Shown here one piece after another: positions 55,026-62,472 of a stretch of 64,000 nt of DNA (its first letter is position 1; every line of letters begins with the position of its first letter). The stretch spans positions 1 to 64,000 of the forward strand of contig CALMBD010000302.1 of assembly GCA_937861115.1 (NCBI GenBank), read 5' to 3'. The translations under genes and the position numbers were made by a program. The DNA comes from an uncultured Bacteroidota bacterium. GTDB lineage: Bacteria > Bacteroidota > Bacteroidia > Chitinophagales > Saprospiraceae. The notes beneath the pieces were generated by a model. That model searched no databases. It was not told the origin of the DNA and worked only from the letters and a program-made list of their open reading frames with translations.

Positions 55026-56450
55026 ATGCACAAACTACAGCACCTACTCTGGCGGACCGGTTTCGGTCCCCGCACCAAAAGCTGGGAAAAATGGGCCGCC
55101 CTGCCGGAAGCGGCGTGGTGGCCCAAACTAAAAGACGACTCCATTCCCGACCCTGTCTACTTCGATGTGGCCGACAGCGCCATCAAGGGGCTCTTTATGG
55201 GTATCAGCGAACTCGGCAAAATGGAGCGTGGCGACCTGTCGAAAGAAGACAAGAAGGAAGTCCGGCAAATGAGCCGCGAAAACCTGCGCAGCCTCAACCT
55301 GCACTGGCTGGAGGAAATGACACACACCAAATCTCAACTCCGCGAAAAAATAGCCCTGTTCTGGCACGGGCATTTTGCCAGCCGCAATTTTAACGTCCTC
55401 TATCAGCAGCAGATGCTGCATGTCATTCGGGAAAAGGCCCTGGGCAATTTCGGCGACCTGCTGCGCGGCGTGTCCAAATCGGCGGCCATGCTGGCCTTTC
55501 TGAACAACCAGCAGAATAAAAAGCAACATCCCAACGAAAATTTTGCCCGCGAGGTGATGGAACTGTTCACCCTCGGACGGGGGCATTACACCGAAACAGA
55601 CATCAAGGAAGCCGCCCGCGCCTTTACCGGCTGGGGCTTTCGCCTGAACGGCGATTTTGTGTTCCGGAAGGCCCTGCACGACAACAGCAGCAAGACACTG
55701 CTCGGTAAAAGCGGGAAATACAATGGCGACGATGTGTTGGACATCCTGCTCGAACAGCGGCAAACCGCCCGGTTCATCGCCCGCAAACTGTACCGCTTCC
55801 TGGTCAATGACATGATCGTGCCCGACGACCGCATCACCTGGCTGGGCGACCGCTTCTACGATTCCGGGTATCAGATCATGCGCCTGCTCGACGACATCGT
55901 GCGCAGCGACTGGTTCTATGCTCCCGAAAACACGGGCAACAAGATCAAATCGCCCGTCGAACTCTGGGTCGGTATCCGACGGGCTGTCCCCTTCGAACTC
56001 GATAACCCGGATACCCAGTTGCTCCTCCAGCGGGCGCTGGGACAGGTGCTTTTTTACCCGCCCAACGTGGCCGGGTGGCCGGGCGGGCGCAACTGGATCG
56101 ACAGCAGTTCGCTCATGCTGCGCCTGCGCATTCCCCAGATGTTGCCCGACCGGCGCGATTTTGATATTCGCGCCAAAAGCGACGATGACCAGCAAATGGG
56201 CCAGGACGAACGTGTCGGCAGCAAAAGAAGACTGGCTGCCGAAATCGACTGGCAACCGGTACTCGATCTTTTTTCGGGTATACCGGAAAAGGAACTGGTA
56301 GCGCAGATCGGTGCATATCTGTGGACGGTTTCAAACAGCAAAATGCCCGTAGAAGTGCTCCGGAACCATACCGACGGCAGCAGCCGGGAGGCGCTGATCA
56401 AAACGACCATGATACAATTGATGGCGACGCCGGAGTATCAGTTGTGTTAA
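55026..56450 (+). CDS. DUF1800 family protein
   Basis: 474 residues from MHKLQHLLWRTGFGP; the in-frame ATG at 54987 is not family-like. DUF1800 signatures: LLWRTGFGPR, LFWHGHFASR, ENFAREVMELFTLGRGHYTE, DIKEAARAFTGWGF, FIARKLYRFLVND and NVAGWPGGRNWI. The family is usually followed, as here (46 bp), by a DUF1501 gene; the pair is widespread in environmental bacteria, probably exported, with unproven function. No clear signal peptide is visible. Confidence 0.9.
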   Translation: MHKLQHLLWRTGFGPRTKSWEKWAALPEAAWWPKLKDDSIPDPVYFDVADSAIKGLFMGISELGKMERGDLSKEDKKEVRQMSRENLRSLNLHWLEEMTHTKSQLREKIALFWHGHFASRNFNVLYQQQMLHVIREKALGNFGDLLRGVSKSAAMLAFLNNQQNKKQHPNENFAREVMELFTLGRGHYTETDIKEAARAFTGWGFRLNGDFVFRKALHDNSSKTLLGKSGKYNGDDVLDILLEQRQTARFIARKLYRFLVNDMIVPDDRITWLGDRFYDSGYQIMRLLDDIVRSDWFYAPENTGNKIKSPVELWVGIRRAVPFELDNPDTQLLLQRALGQVLFYPPNVAGWPGGRNWIDSSSLMLRLRIPQMLPDRRDFDIRAKSDDDQQMGQDERVGSKRRLAAEIDWQPVLDLFSGIPEKELVAQIGAYLWTVSNSKMPVEVLRNHTDGSSREALIKTTMIQLMATPEYQLC

Positions 56451-56496
56451 TTGGTTGGCCCCGCGTTATTCATGATCATAATTTAACGGCAACGAT

Positions 56497-57714
56497 ATGC
56501 TGATCAAACGAAGAGATTTTCTGAAAACAGGCTCGCTGGCAACGGCGTCGATGTTACTGCCCAAATTTTTAAAAGCCGTGGAGGCGCGCGGCGTCTTGCC
56601 GGTAAAAGGCAAAAGCCTCGTGGTACTGCAACTCAGCGGCGGCAACGACGGCCTGAACACGGTAGTGCCGGTACGGAACGATATATATTACAAAGAACGG
56701 CCGCGGCTTGGTATCAAGCGGGAGAACGCGCTGGCGCTGGGTACGGAAGCAGGCCTGCACCCGTCGCTTTCGGGGCTTAAAGGACTGTTCGACAACGGCG
56801 ACCTGGCGATCCTGAACAGCGTAGGCTATCCCAATCCCGACCGCTCGCATTTTCGCAGTATGGATATCTGGCACTCGGCAAGCCCTGCCAGCGAATACTG
56901 GCAGACGGGCTGGCTGGGCCGATACCTCGATGCGCAGTGCAGCGGTGCCCCTGCCCGTAACAACGGATGTTCGTCGGCAGCCCTGGAGATCGACGATACG
57001 CTCAGTCTGGTGCTGAAGGGCGAAAAGGCGAAAGGCCTGGCCCTGCAGGATCCGAAAAAACTGTTTGAAGCAGCACGAAGCCCGTATTTCACGGCGTATG
57101 CCGAAGCGCACGGCGATGCAGGCAACGGTGAAACGCAGGTGGATTACCTGTACAAAACAATGGCGGAAACCCTGTCGAGCGCCGATTATCTGTACCAGCA
57201 AAGTCGCCGCAAACCGGCCGGCGCAGGCTATCCCGCTACCGAACTGGGCAAAAACCTGAAAACCATCGCATCGCTGATCCTCGCTGATACCGATACCCCG
57301 GTGTACTATGTGTCGCTGGGAAGTTTCGACACTCACATCAATCAGGACGGGCAACAAAAGAGGCTGTTCGACCAGATGAACGGGGCCATCGAGGCTTTTG
57401 TGAAAGACATGAAGGCAAACGGCAAATGGGACGACGTACTGCTGGTCACCTTCTCCGAATTTGGTCGCCGGGTGTCGCAAAATGCCTCCGGCGGCACCGA
57501 TCACGGCACCGCCAACCAGATGTTTTTCATGAGTGGAGCGCTCCGGCAAAAAGGGCTGGTAAACCCCTTGCCCGACCTGTCCGATCTGGAGGATGGTGAT
57601 TTGAAATACAAAGTGGATTTCCGGCAGGTATATGCCACCTTGCTGAACAACTGGCTGGGCGCCGATGCCAACGCCATCTTGGGCAGTTCTTTTAAGACCC
57701 TGGACCTGGTCTGA
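56497..57714 (+). CDS. DUF1501 family protein (sulfatase-like fold, Tat-type leader)
   Basis: 405 residues. MLIKRRDFLKTGSLATASML has the R-R-x-F-L-K pattern of a twin-arginine signal, so it would be exported folded. VVLQLSGGNDGLNTVVPVRN, DIWHSASPASEYWQTGWLGR, SLGSFDTHINQDGQQKRLFD and VTFSEFGRRVSQNASGGTDH, GTANQMFFMSG are family hallmarks related to the alkaline-phosphatase/sulfatase superfamily. Forms the conserved pair with DUF1800. It converges on the first LRR gene. Confidence 0.92.
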   Translation: MLIKRRDFLKTGSLATASMLLPKFLKAVEARGVLPVKGKSLVVLQLSGGNDGLNTVVPVRNDIYYKERPRLGIKRENALALGTEAGLHPSLSGLKGLFDNGDLAILNSVGYPNPDRSHFRSMDIWHSASPASEYWQTGWLGRYLDAQCSGAPARNNGCSSAALEIDDTLSLVLKGEKAKGLALQDPKKLFEAARSPYFTAYAEAHGDAGNGETQVDYLYKTMAETLSSADYLYQQSRRKPAGAGYPATELGKNLKTIASLILADTDTPVYYVSLGSFDTHINQDGQQKRLFDQMNGAIEAFVKDMKANGKWDDVLLVTFSEFGRRVSQNASGGTDHGTANQMFFMSGALRQKGLVNPLPDLSDLEDGDLKYKVDFRQVYATLLNNWLGADANAILGSSFKTLDLV

Positions 57715-57743
57715 AAGCGATATGTCCGGGTTTCGGGTAATGA

Positions 57744-59234
57744 TCAGTATTTGACCACGCGTTTCTCGGTGACCTGATGGTCGGCCTGGACTTCAATCAT
57801 GTAGGCTCCGTTGGGGTTGCCCGTCAGGTCGATCAGGCCATTATCGGAAAGATGTTCGGTCATCACTTCATGTCCCCTCATGTCGATCACCCGGACAAGC
57901 ATGTCTTCTTCCCGGCTCTTTACCAGGAGAGGCCCGGTTGTCGGGTTGGGGAAAACCTCCACATCCTGACTGTCGCCGAAAACCACGCCGGTCAGGTCCG
58001 AGTAGGTGACCGTTCCGTCGGTATCTACCTGCCGGAGCCGGTAGTAGTTATAGCCTTTCTTTGGCTTGGCATGGAAATACTCATACGTGTTTTCTGCTGA
58101 CGAGGCGCCTTTTCCGGCTACCTTTCCGATGGTTTGGAATTGCAGACCATCCGGTACCCTGTATTCCACTTCAAAATAGGCATTATCGCGTTCAGAGGCT
58201 GTTTTCCAGACCAGCAAAATACCATCGTTTTTGCGTACACCTTCAAAAAAGGTCAGCTCTACGGGCAAAAGCAGGCAGGCTGCTTCTACCTGCGCTACTG
58301 AATTGCAGCCGGGGTCATTGTTTGAAATCGATGCATTGCCGGGGCCTGCGAGATAATCGCATATCCCCTGGGCGGCGCAATTGCTCAGCAGGTTATTGCT
58401 GGAAATAATCAGGCTGCCACCGCCGATAGTCGCCAGACTGGCAAAGTCTGTTACCGATGTTAGAAACGGATTGGCCGTAATGGAAAAATTTCCGCCAATA
58501 GTCGTCAGGTTTGAAAAAGCCCCCAGAGAGGTCAGACCGCCATTGTTGGATACTTCAAAATCGGTTCCGACAGACTCCAGGTTGCCCAGTCCGTTCAACG
58601 TCGTCATGTTGGGGTTGGAACTGATGACGAGGTACCTGCCGTTTGTAGCGGCGTTGTTGCCCACTGCAGTCATATTGTTCAAACTGTTCAGCGCCGTCAG
58701 CCCGGTATTGTTGTTGATCTGCAGGTAACGGCCGCAAAATGCGACATTGTTCAGACCGTTCAGATCGGTCAGTTGAGGGTTATAGGCAATTTCCAGGGCG
58801 CCGTTAACATACCCGACGCCTGACAGGGCACTCAGGCTGGACAGTTGGGCATTTCCGGTAATGGTGAGCGACCCTCCGATAAACGGCAGATTATTCAGAC
58901 CGTTCAGGTTGGTGAGTGCGTCGTTGTTGTCGATCGTGAGTTCTACGCCGATATTGCCAAGATTGGACAAGCCGCTCAGGGAGGTCAGCGCGGGGTTATT
59001 CATGATAAAGAGGCTCTTGGTAATGGAGGTGATATTGCTCAGACCGTTCAGGTTGTTTATATTATTTCCCTGAATCGTGAGGCTTACGTTCAATACCGAA
59101 CAGCCGGAATAATTATTTGGAAAGTTGTTTACCTGCGATTGGGTACTCAAAGTAAGCGGTGCACCGGGACATTGGGCTGCGACTCGAAAAAAAGAGCAGT
59201 AGCCCAGCATACACAAGGCGAGATATTTTTTCAT
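57744..59234 (-). CDS. Leucine-rich-repeat type IX cargo protein, paralogue A
   Basis: 496 residues from MKKYLALCMLGYCSFF (signal peptide to about residue 21). About 50-320 consist of receptor-L/LRR-like repeats with LNGLNNLPFIGGSLTITGNA-type periodicity of ~20-24 residues. Then a hydrophobic patch LLPVELTFFEG starts a conserved pre-tail module, and the last ~75 residues are the Por sorting domain (VEVFPNPTTGPLLVK, RVIDMRGHEVM, GAYMIEVQADHQVTEKRVVK). It would be displayed on the cell surface. It is closely similar to the gene at 60754-62235. The frame extension to 59399 crosses the upstream hairpin and is rejected. Confidence 0.88.
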   Translation of the reverse strand: MKKYLALCMLGYCSFFRVAAQCPGAPLTLSTQSQVNNFPNNYSGCSVLNVSLTIQGNNINNLNGLSNITSITKSLFIMNNPALTSLSGLSNLGNIGVELTIDNNDALTNLNGLNNLPFIGGSLTITGNAQLSSLSALSGVGYVNGALEIAYNPQLTDLNGLNNVAFCGRYLQINNNTGLTALNSLNNMTAVGNNAATNGRYLVISSNPNMTTLNGLGNLESVGTDFEVSNNGGLTSLGAFSNLTTIGGNFSITANPFLTSVTDFASLATIGGGSLIISSNNLLSNCAAQGICDYLAGPGNASISNNDPGCNSVAQVEAACLLLPVELTFFEGVRKNDGILLVWKTASERDNAYFEVEYRVPDGLQFQTIGKVAGKGASSAENTYEYFHAKPKKGYNYYRLRQVDTDGTVTYSDLTGVVFGDSQDVEVFPNPTTGPLLVKSREEDMLVRVIDMRGHEVMTEHLSDNGLIDLTGNPNGAYMIEVQADHQVTEKRVVKY

Positions 59235-59273
59235 AAAGGGGCGATTATATGGTTGAATTTCCCAAAAGATAAA

Positions 59274-59346
59274 CCTGAGCCATAACGAATCTGTTTTCCA
59301 CTGAAAGGCAACCAATCTGCAGGAAATAGATTCGTAATGGCTCAGG
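59274..59346 (-). terminator. Long hairpin between peroxidase and LRR gene A
   Basis: A ~25-bp imperfect stem (arms 59274-59299 and 59322-59346, CCTGAGCCAT then ACGAATC shared) followed on the minus strand by TTTATCTTTT. It should end the peroxidase transcript, but it is also just 40 bp before LRR gene A. Confidence 0.6.
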
Positions 59347-59454
59347 CCTGCCTGTTTTAGCGGGTATTTCCAAAACAGGAATTTCAAATGTCGATGCAAA
59401 CATATTCAATTGCCGGCCGATTCCGCGCGGGACGGCATAAATGAAATGTTATCG

Positions 59455-60633
59455 TTATTTGAACGGGTTTCCAAACTTTTCGTCTGCCATCAAACTATTG
59501 TCTGTCAATGTATTAAGAAAGGCGACAAGCGCTTGCTTCTGGTTGTTGTTCAGGTTGAGCCGGAGTGGCTGACCATTCGGTCCAACAAGGCGGTTATCGA
59601 GCGCAGGGCTCAGTTGAATGCCGCTGTTGTAGTGTTCGACCACTTCATTCAGGGTGTTGAACCGGCCGTCGTGCATATACGGACCTGCGACACCGATGTT
59701 CTTGAGCGAAGGCGCTTTGAAGACAACTGTTTCACCCGCGTCGAGGCCATTGCTGCGGCTGTTGGCAGCCAGGGCAAAGGTGGGCGGCTGGTGGCACCCG
59801 GCGCACCCGGCGCCGCCGGCATTCGGTGGTGCGAGAAAAAGATTCTTGCCCGTATTTTCCATTTGGGTGAAATTGGGAAATGGCAGGTTGGCCGCGCCGT
59901 TGGGCTGGGCGGGGTTGAACACCTGGGCAAATCCTTCGTCGAACTTGCTTCCGGTAGACTGAATGCTCCTGACAAATTGCGCCAGGGCAAGTTTCATGCT
60001 GTTTTCGGTGATATCCGAAGTGCCGAATGCCTGTTTGAACAGAACGGGGTAGTATTCCAGTTTCCGCATTTTCCGAAGGAGGGAGTCTATACCGCCTGCG
60101 CTGTCGTCGAAGCCCATTTCGACGTGGTCCTTGATGGGTCGTGTGACCTGATCCTCCACATCGGCCGCCCTTTTGTCCCAAAACATCCGTTCGCCCGTAT
60201 AGAAATTGGCGTTCGCCAGCCGCATGGAATGGGCGCCGGTAAGTCCGCCGGTGAAGCCCTCGCTCAGCCGCTTGTCGTCGGTGAATCCTTTTTGCTGGAT
60301 ATGGCACGATGCGCAGGCAACCGTATTATTGAGGCTCAGGTTTTTATCATAAAACAATACCCGGCCCAGCAGAGCGCCGTTATCGGTCACGGTATTGATA
60401 CTCGGGGCGTTGTCGCTGGCCAGTACATTGGCGTCGTAGTGTACCGGGTAGAGCGGGTTGGCATAGTTGCCCGGCGCATTGAGGTCGATGTGCAGGTATT
60501 TGCTGATGATCTCGGCATCGGACGGCTGAACGGGGTCGATAACGACAGTATCATCTTTTTTGCAGGCGGCGAGAGCGAGCAGGATGGCCAGGATAAAAAC
60601 GGCGATTGGGGACAGGAAAAAGCGTTGTTGCAT
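59455..60633 (-). CDS. Di-heme cytochrome c peroxidase / MauG-type lipoprotein
   Basis: 392 residues. A lipoprotein signal with lipobox ALAAC (Cys24) then KKDD suggests an outer- or inner-membrane lipid anchor. Two haem c sites: CASCH near residue 107 and CAGCH near 278; QQKGFTDDKRLSEGFTGG and FKAPSLKNIGVAGPYMHDGR, FNTLNEVVEHYNSGIQ are typical of bacterial CCP/MauG. It reduces hydrogen peroxide with electrons from small cytochromes or oxidises a protein. It lies between two LRR cargo genes. Confidence 0.93.
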   Translation of the reverse strand: MQQRFFLSPIAVFILAILLALAACKKDDTVVIDPVQPSDAEIISKYLHIDLNAPGNYANPLYPVHYDANVLASDNAPSINTVTDNGALLGRVLFYDKNLSLNNTVACASCHIQQKGFTDDKRLSEGFTGGLTGAHSMRLANANFYTGERMFWDKRAADVEDQVTRPIKDHVEMGFDDSAGGIDSLLRKMRKLEYYPVLFKQAFGTSDITENSMKLALAQFVRSIQSTGSKFDEGFAQVFNPAQPNGAANLPFPNFTQMENTGKNLFLAPPNAGGAGCAGCHQPPTFALAANSRSNGLDAGETVVFKAPSLKNIGVAGPYMHDGRFNTLNEVVEHYNSGIQLSPALDNRLVGPNGQPLRLNLNNNQKQALVAFLNTLTDNSLMADEKFGNPFK

Positions 60634-60679
60634 GGTCGGGAAAGTTTTAGTGTTTCCCCGTTCAGACGGCGCTTCCCAT

Positions 60680-60705
60680 AAAATCCTTCGGCGCGGAAGG
60701 ATTTT
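60680..60705. terminator. Terminator between LRR gene B and the peroxidase gene
   Basis: AAAATCCTTC / GAAGGATTTT, 10 bp with a 6-nt loop, 49 bp after the LRR gene B stop. The T-run is longer on the plus strand (seven) than on the minus (four). Confidence 0.55.
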
Positions 60706-60753
60706 TTTGTAATCCGGTAGATGGTCCGCCGAAATGCTTCTGCCCGAACAACC

Positions 60754-62235
60754 CTAGTTCTTTACCACCCTTTTCACCAGCCTGCGCCCATCCGCCTGAA
60801 TTTCAAGGAGATAAACGCCATTGGGTTGATCGCTCAGGTCAATCAAACTGCTTTCGGTAAGGTCTTTGGCCAGGATTTCCTTTCCTGCAAGGTCGGTAAC
60901 GCGGGCGCTGCGCGTTGTAGCGCTTCCTTTCACGATTATCGGCCCCCTGGTAGGATTTGGAAAAATATCGGGTTCGATATCGGAGTCAATATACACGCTC
61001 AGGATGTCGGAATACTCCGAACGGCCGTCAAAATCTACTTGCCGGAGCCGGTAATAGTTGAGCCCTTTGGCCGGATTGGCGTGGAAAAAAGTGTATTTGT
61101 TCTCCACGGCAGAAGTGCCGTTACCTGTTTTTTTCCCGATGGTTTGAAAATGCGGGTCATGCTGGCCTTTGAATTCCACTTCAAAGTAGGCATTGTCCTG
61201 CTCCGATGCCGTTCTCCAGTTGAGCATTACCCCGCTGCCTTCGGGGTTGCCGCCGAAGTAGGTCAACTCGACGGGTAGCAACGCGCAGGCAACCTCTACC
61301 TGCCCGATTGTATTGCAACCGACGGCATTGCTCGAAATGATGGCATTGCCGGGTCCGGACACATAATCGCAAATGCCCTGCGCGGCACAATCGCTTAGTG
61401 AAGCGTTCGAGGCAATGGTAAGGTTGCCCGTTACCGATGACATATTGACAAACTCGTCGAGGTCGGTCAAGGCGGGATTATTGTCCACATTGAAGTTGCC
61501 GTCGATGGTCGTCAGCCCGGCAAAAGCATTCAGGTTGTTCAGCATCGGGTTGCCCGCGATCTCGAAGTCGCCGTTGACAATGCTGAGTCCGTTCAGGCCA
61601 TTGATCGTCGTCATTACGGGATTGGAGCCCAGAAAAAAATAACTGCCGGTTTCCGAGATAAGGTCGAGCCCGTTGATGGCAGGCAGGCTGTTGTTGTTGT
61701 TGATCGCCAGGAAGCCGTTGATGTAGTTTGGACCGACTTCTGTGAGGCTGGAAAGCGCGGTAACATCCGTCAGTACCGGGTTGAAGGAAATGTTCAGGTA
61801 GCTCCCGAGGCTTGGTATGGGGCCAATGCCGTCGAGCGTAGCCAGTTGGGCGTTGCCTTCAATCGACAGGTGGCCACCCAGCCAGGTGAGGTTGTCGAGG
61901 CCGCTCAGGCTGGTGAGCATGTCGTTGTTCTCGATTTTCAATTCTACCGCGATCGAGGTGAGGTTGCTCAGGCCGCTCAGGGAGGCCAACTGGGGGTTGT
62001 CGCGAAGGATGAGGCTATTGGCTGTAGTTTGGATGCCGTTCAGACCATCGAGGTTGGTGATGTTGTTGCCTGTTATAGTCAGCAGGACAAACATATCCGT
62101 ACATCCGGGGTAATTGGTTGGAAAGGCATCCACTTGTGCCTGGGAATTCAAGGTCAGCGGGGCAATTGGGCACTGCGCGATGGCGGCGCTATTCATGCAC
62201 AACGCAATGAAAACAAGTGTAATATATTTTTTCAT
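60754..62235 (-). CDS. Leucine-rich-repeat type IX cargo protein, paralogue B
   Basis: 493 residues with the same plan as paralogue A: signal peptide (MKKYITLVFIALCMNSAAIA), LRR array about 50-320 (LDGLNGIQTTANSLILRDNP and following units), LLPVELTYFGG module, and Por sorting domain (EPDIFPNPTRGPIIVKGSAT, ARVTDLAGKEIL, GVYLLEIQADGRRLVKRVVK). The two paralogues agree best in the tail and the CAAQGICDYxxGPGNA segment before it, less in the repeats, as expected if the exposed LRR face has diverged. Confidence 0.88.
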   Translation of the reverse strand: MKKYITLVFIALCMNSAAIAQCPIAPLTLNSQAQVDAFPTNYPGCTDMFVLLTITGNNITNLDGLNGIQTTANSLILRDNPQLASLSGLSNLTSIAVELKIENNDMLTSLSGLDNLTWLGGHLSIEGNAQLATLDGIGPIPSLGSYLNISFNPVLTDVTALSSLTEVGPNYINGFLAINNNNSLPAINGLDLISETGSYFFLGSNPVMTTINGLNGLSIVNGDFEIAGNPMLNNLNAFAGLTTIDGNFNVDNNPALTDLDEFVNMSSVTGNLTIASNASLSDCAAQGICDYVSGPGNAIISSNAVGCNTIGQVEVACALLPVELTYFGGNPEGSGVMLNWRTASEQDNAYFEVEFKGQHDPHFQTIGKKTGNGTSAVENKYTFFHANPAKGLNYYRLRQVDFDGRSEYSDILSVYIDSDIEPDIFPNPTRGPIIVKGSATTRSARVTDLAGKEILAKDLTESSLIDLSDQPNGVYLLEIQADGRRLVKRVVKN

Positions 62236-62292
62236 GTAATGGTTTTTGCAGAAATGAACGTGTTGAGGCCTAACATGCCTAAAAACAACTAA

Positions 62293-62326
62293 GCAAAAAA
62301 CGCACGTGAAACGAAGCGTTTTTTGC
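62293..62326 (-). terminator. Hairpin in front of LRR gene B
   Basis: GCAAAAAACGC / GCGTTTTTTGC, 11-bp perfect stem with a 12-nt loop. It is 146 bp after the stop of the next upstream minus-strand gene and 58 bp before LRR gene B. It may end the former or lie in the leader of the latter. Confidence 0.5.
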
Positions 62327-62384
62327 CCAGCAGAATTCAGATGTTAGCCTTGTCGTTTGAAGCGTTTTCTTCAAACAGAAACTG

Positions 62385-62392
62385 CAAAGATA
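62385..62392 (-). promoter_or_regulatory. Candidate -7 box for LRR gene B
   Basis: TATCTTTG on the minus strand, exact TAnnTTTG, with GTTG 20 nt upstream. If used, the transcript would pass through the hairpin at 62293-62326 before the gene. Confidence 0.4.
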
Positions 62393-62472
62393 TTTCAGGT
62401 TATCAAAGGGCGCAACACAAACCGGTATATTTAACCGATAGGAGAACAGCAACATGGCATACGCCCGGTAAA

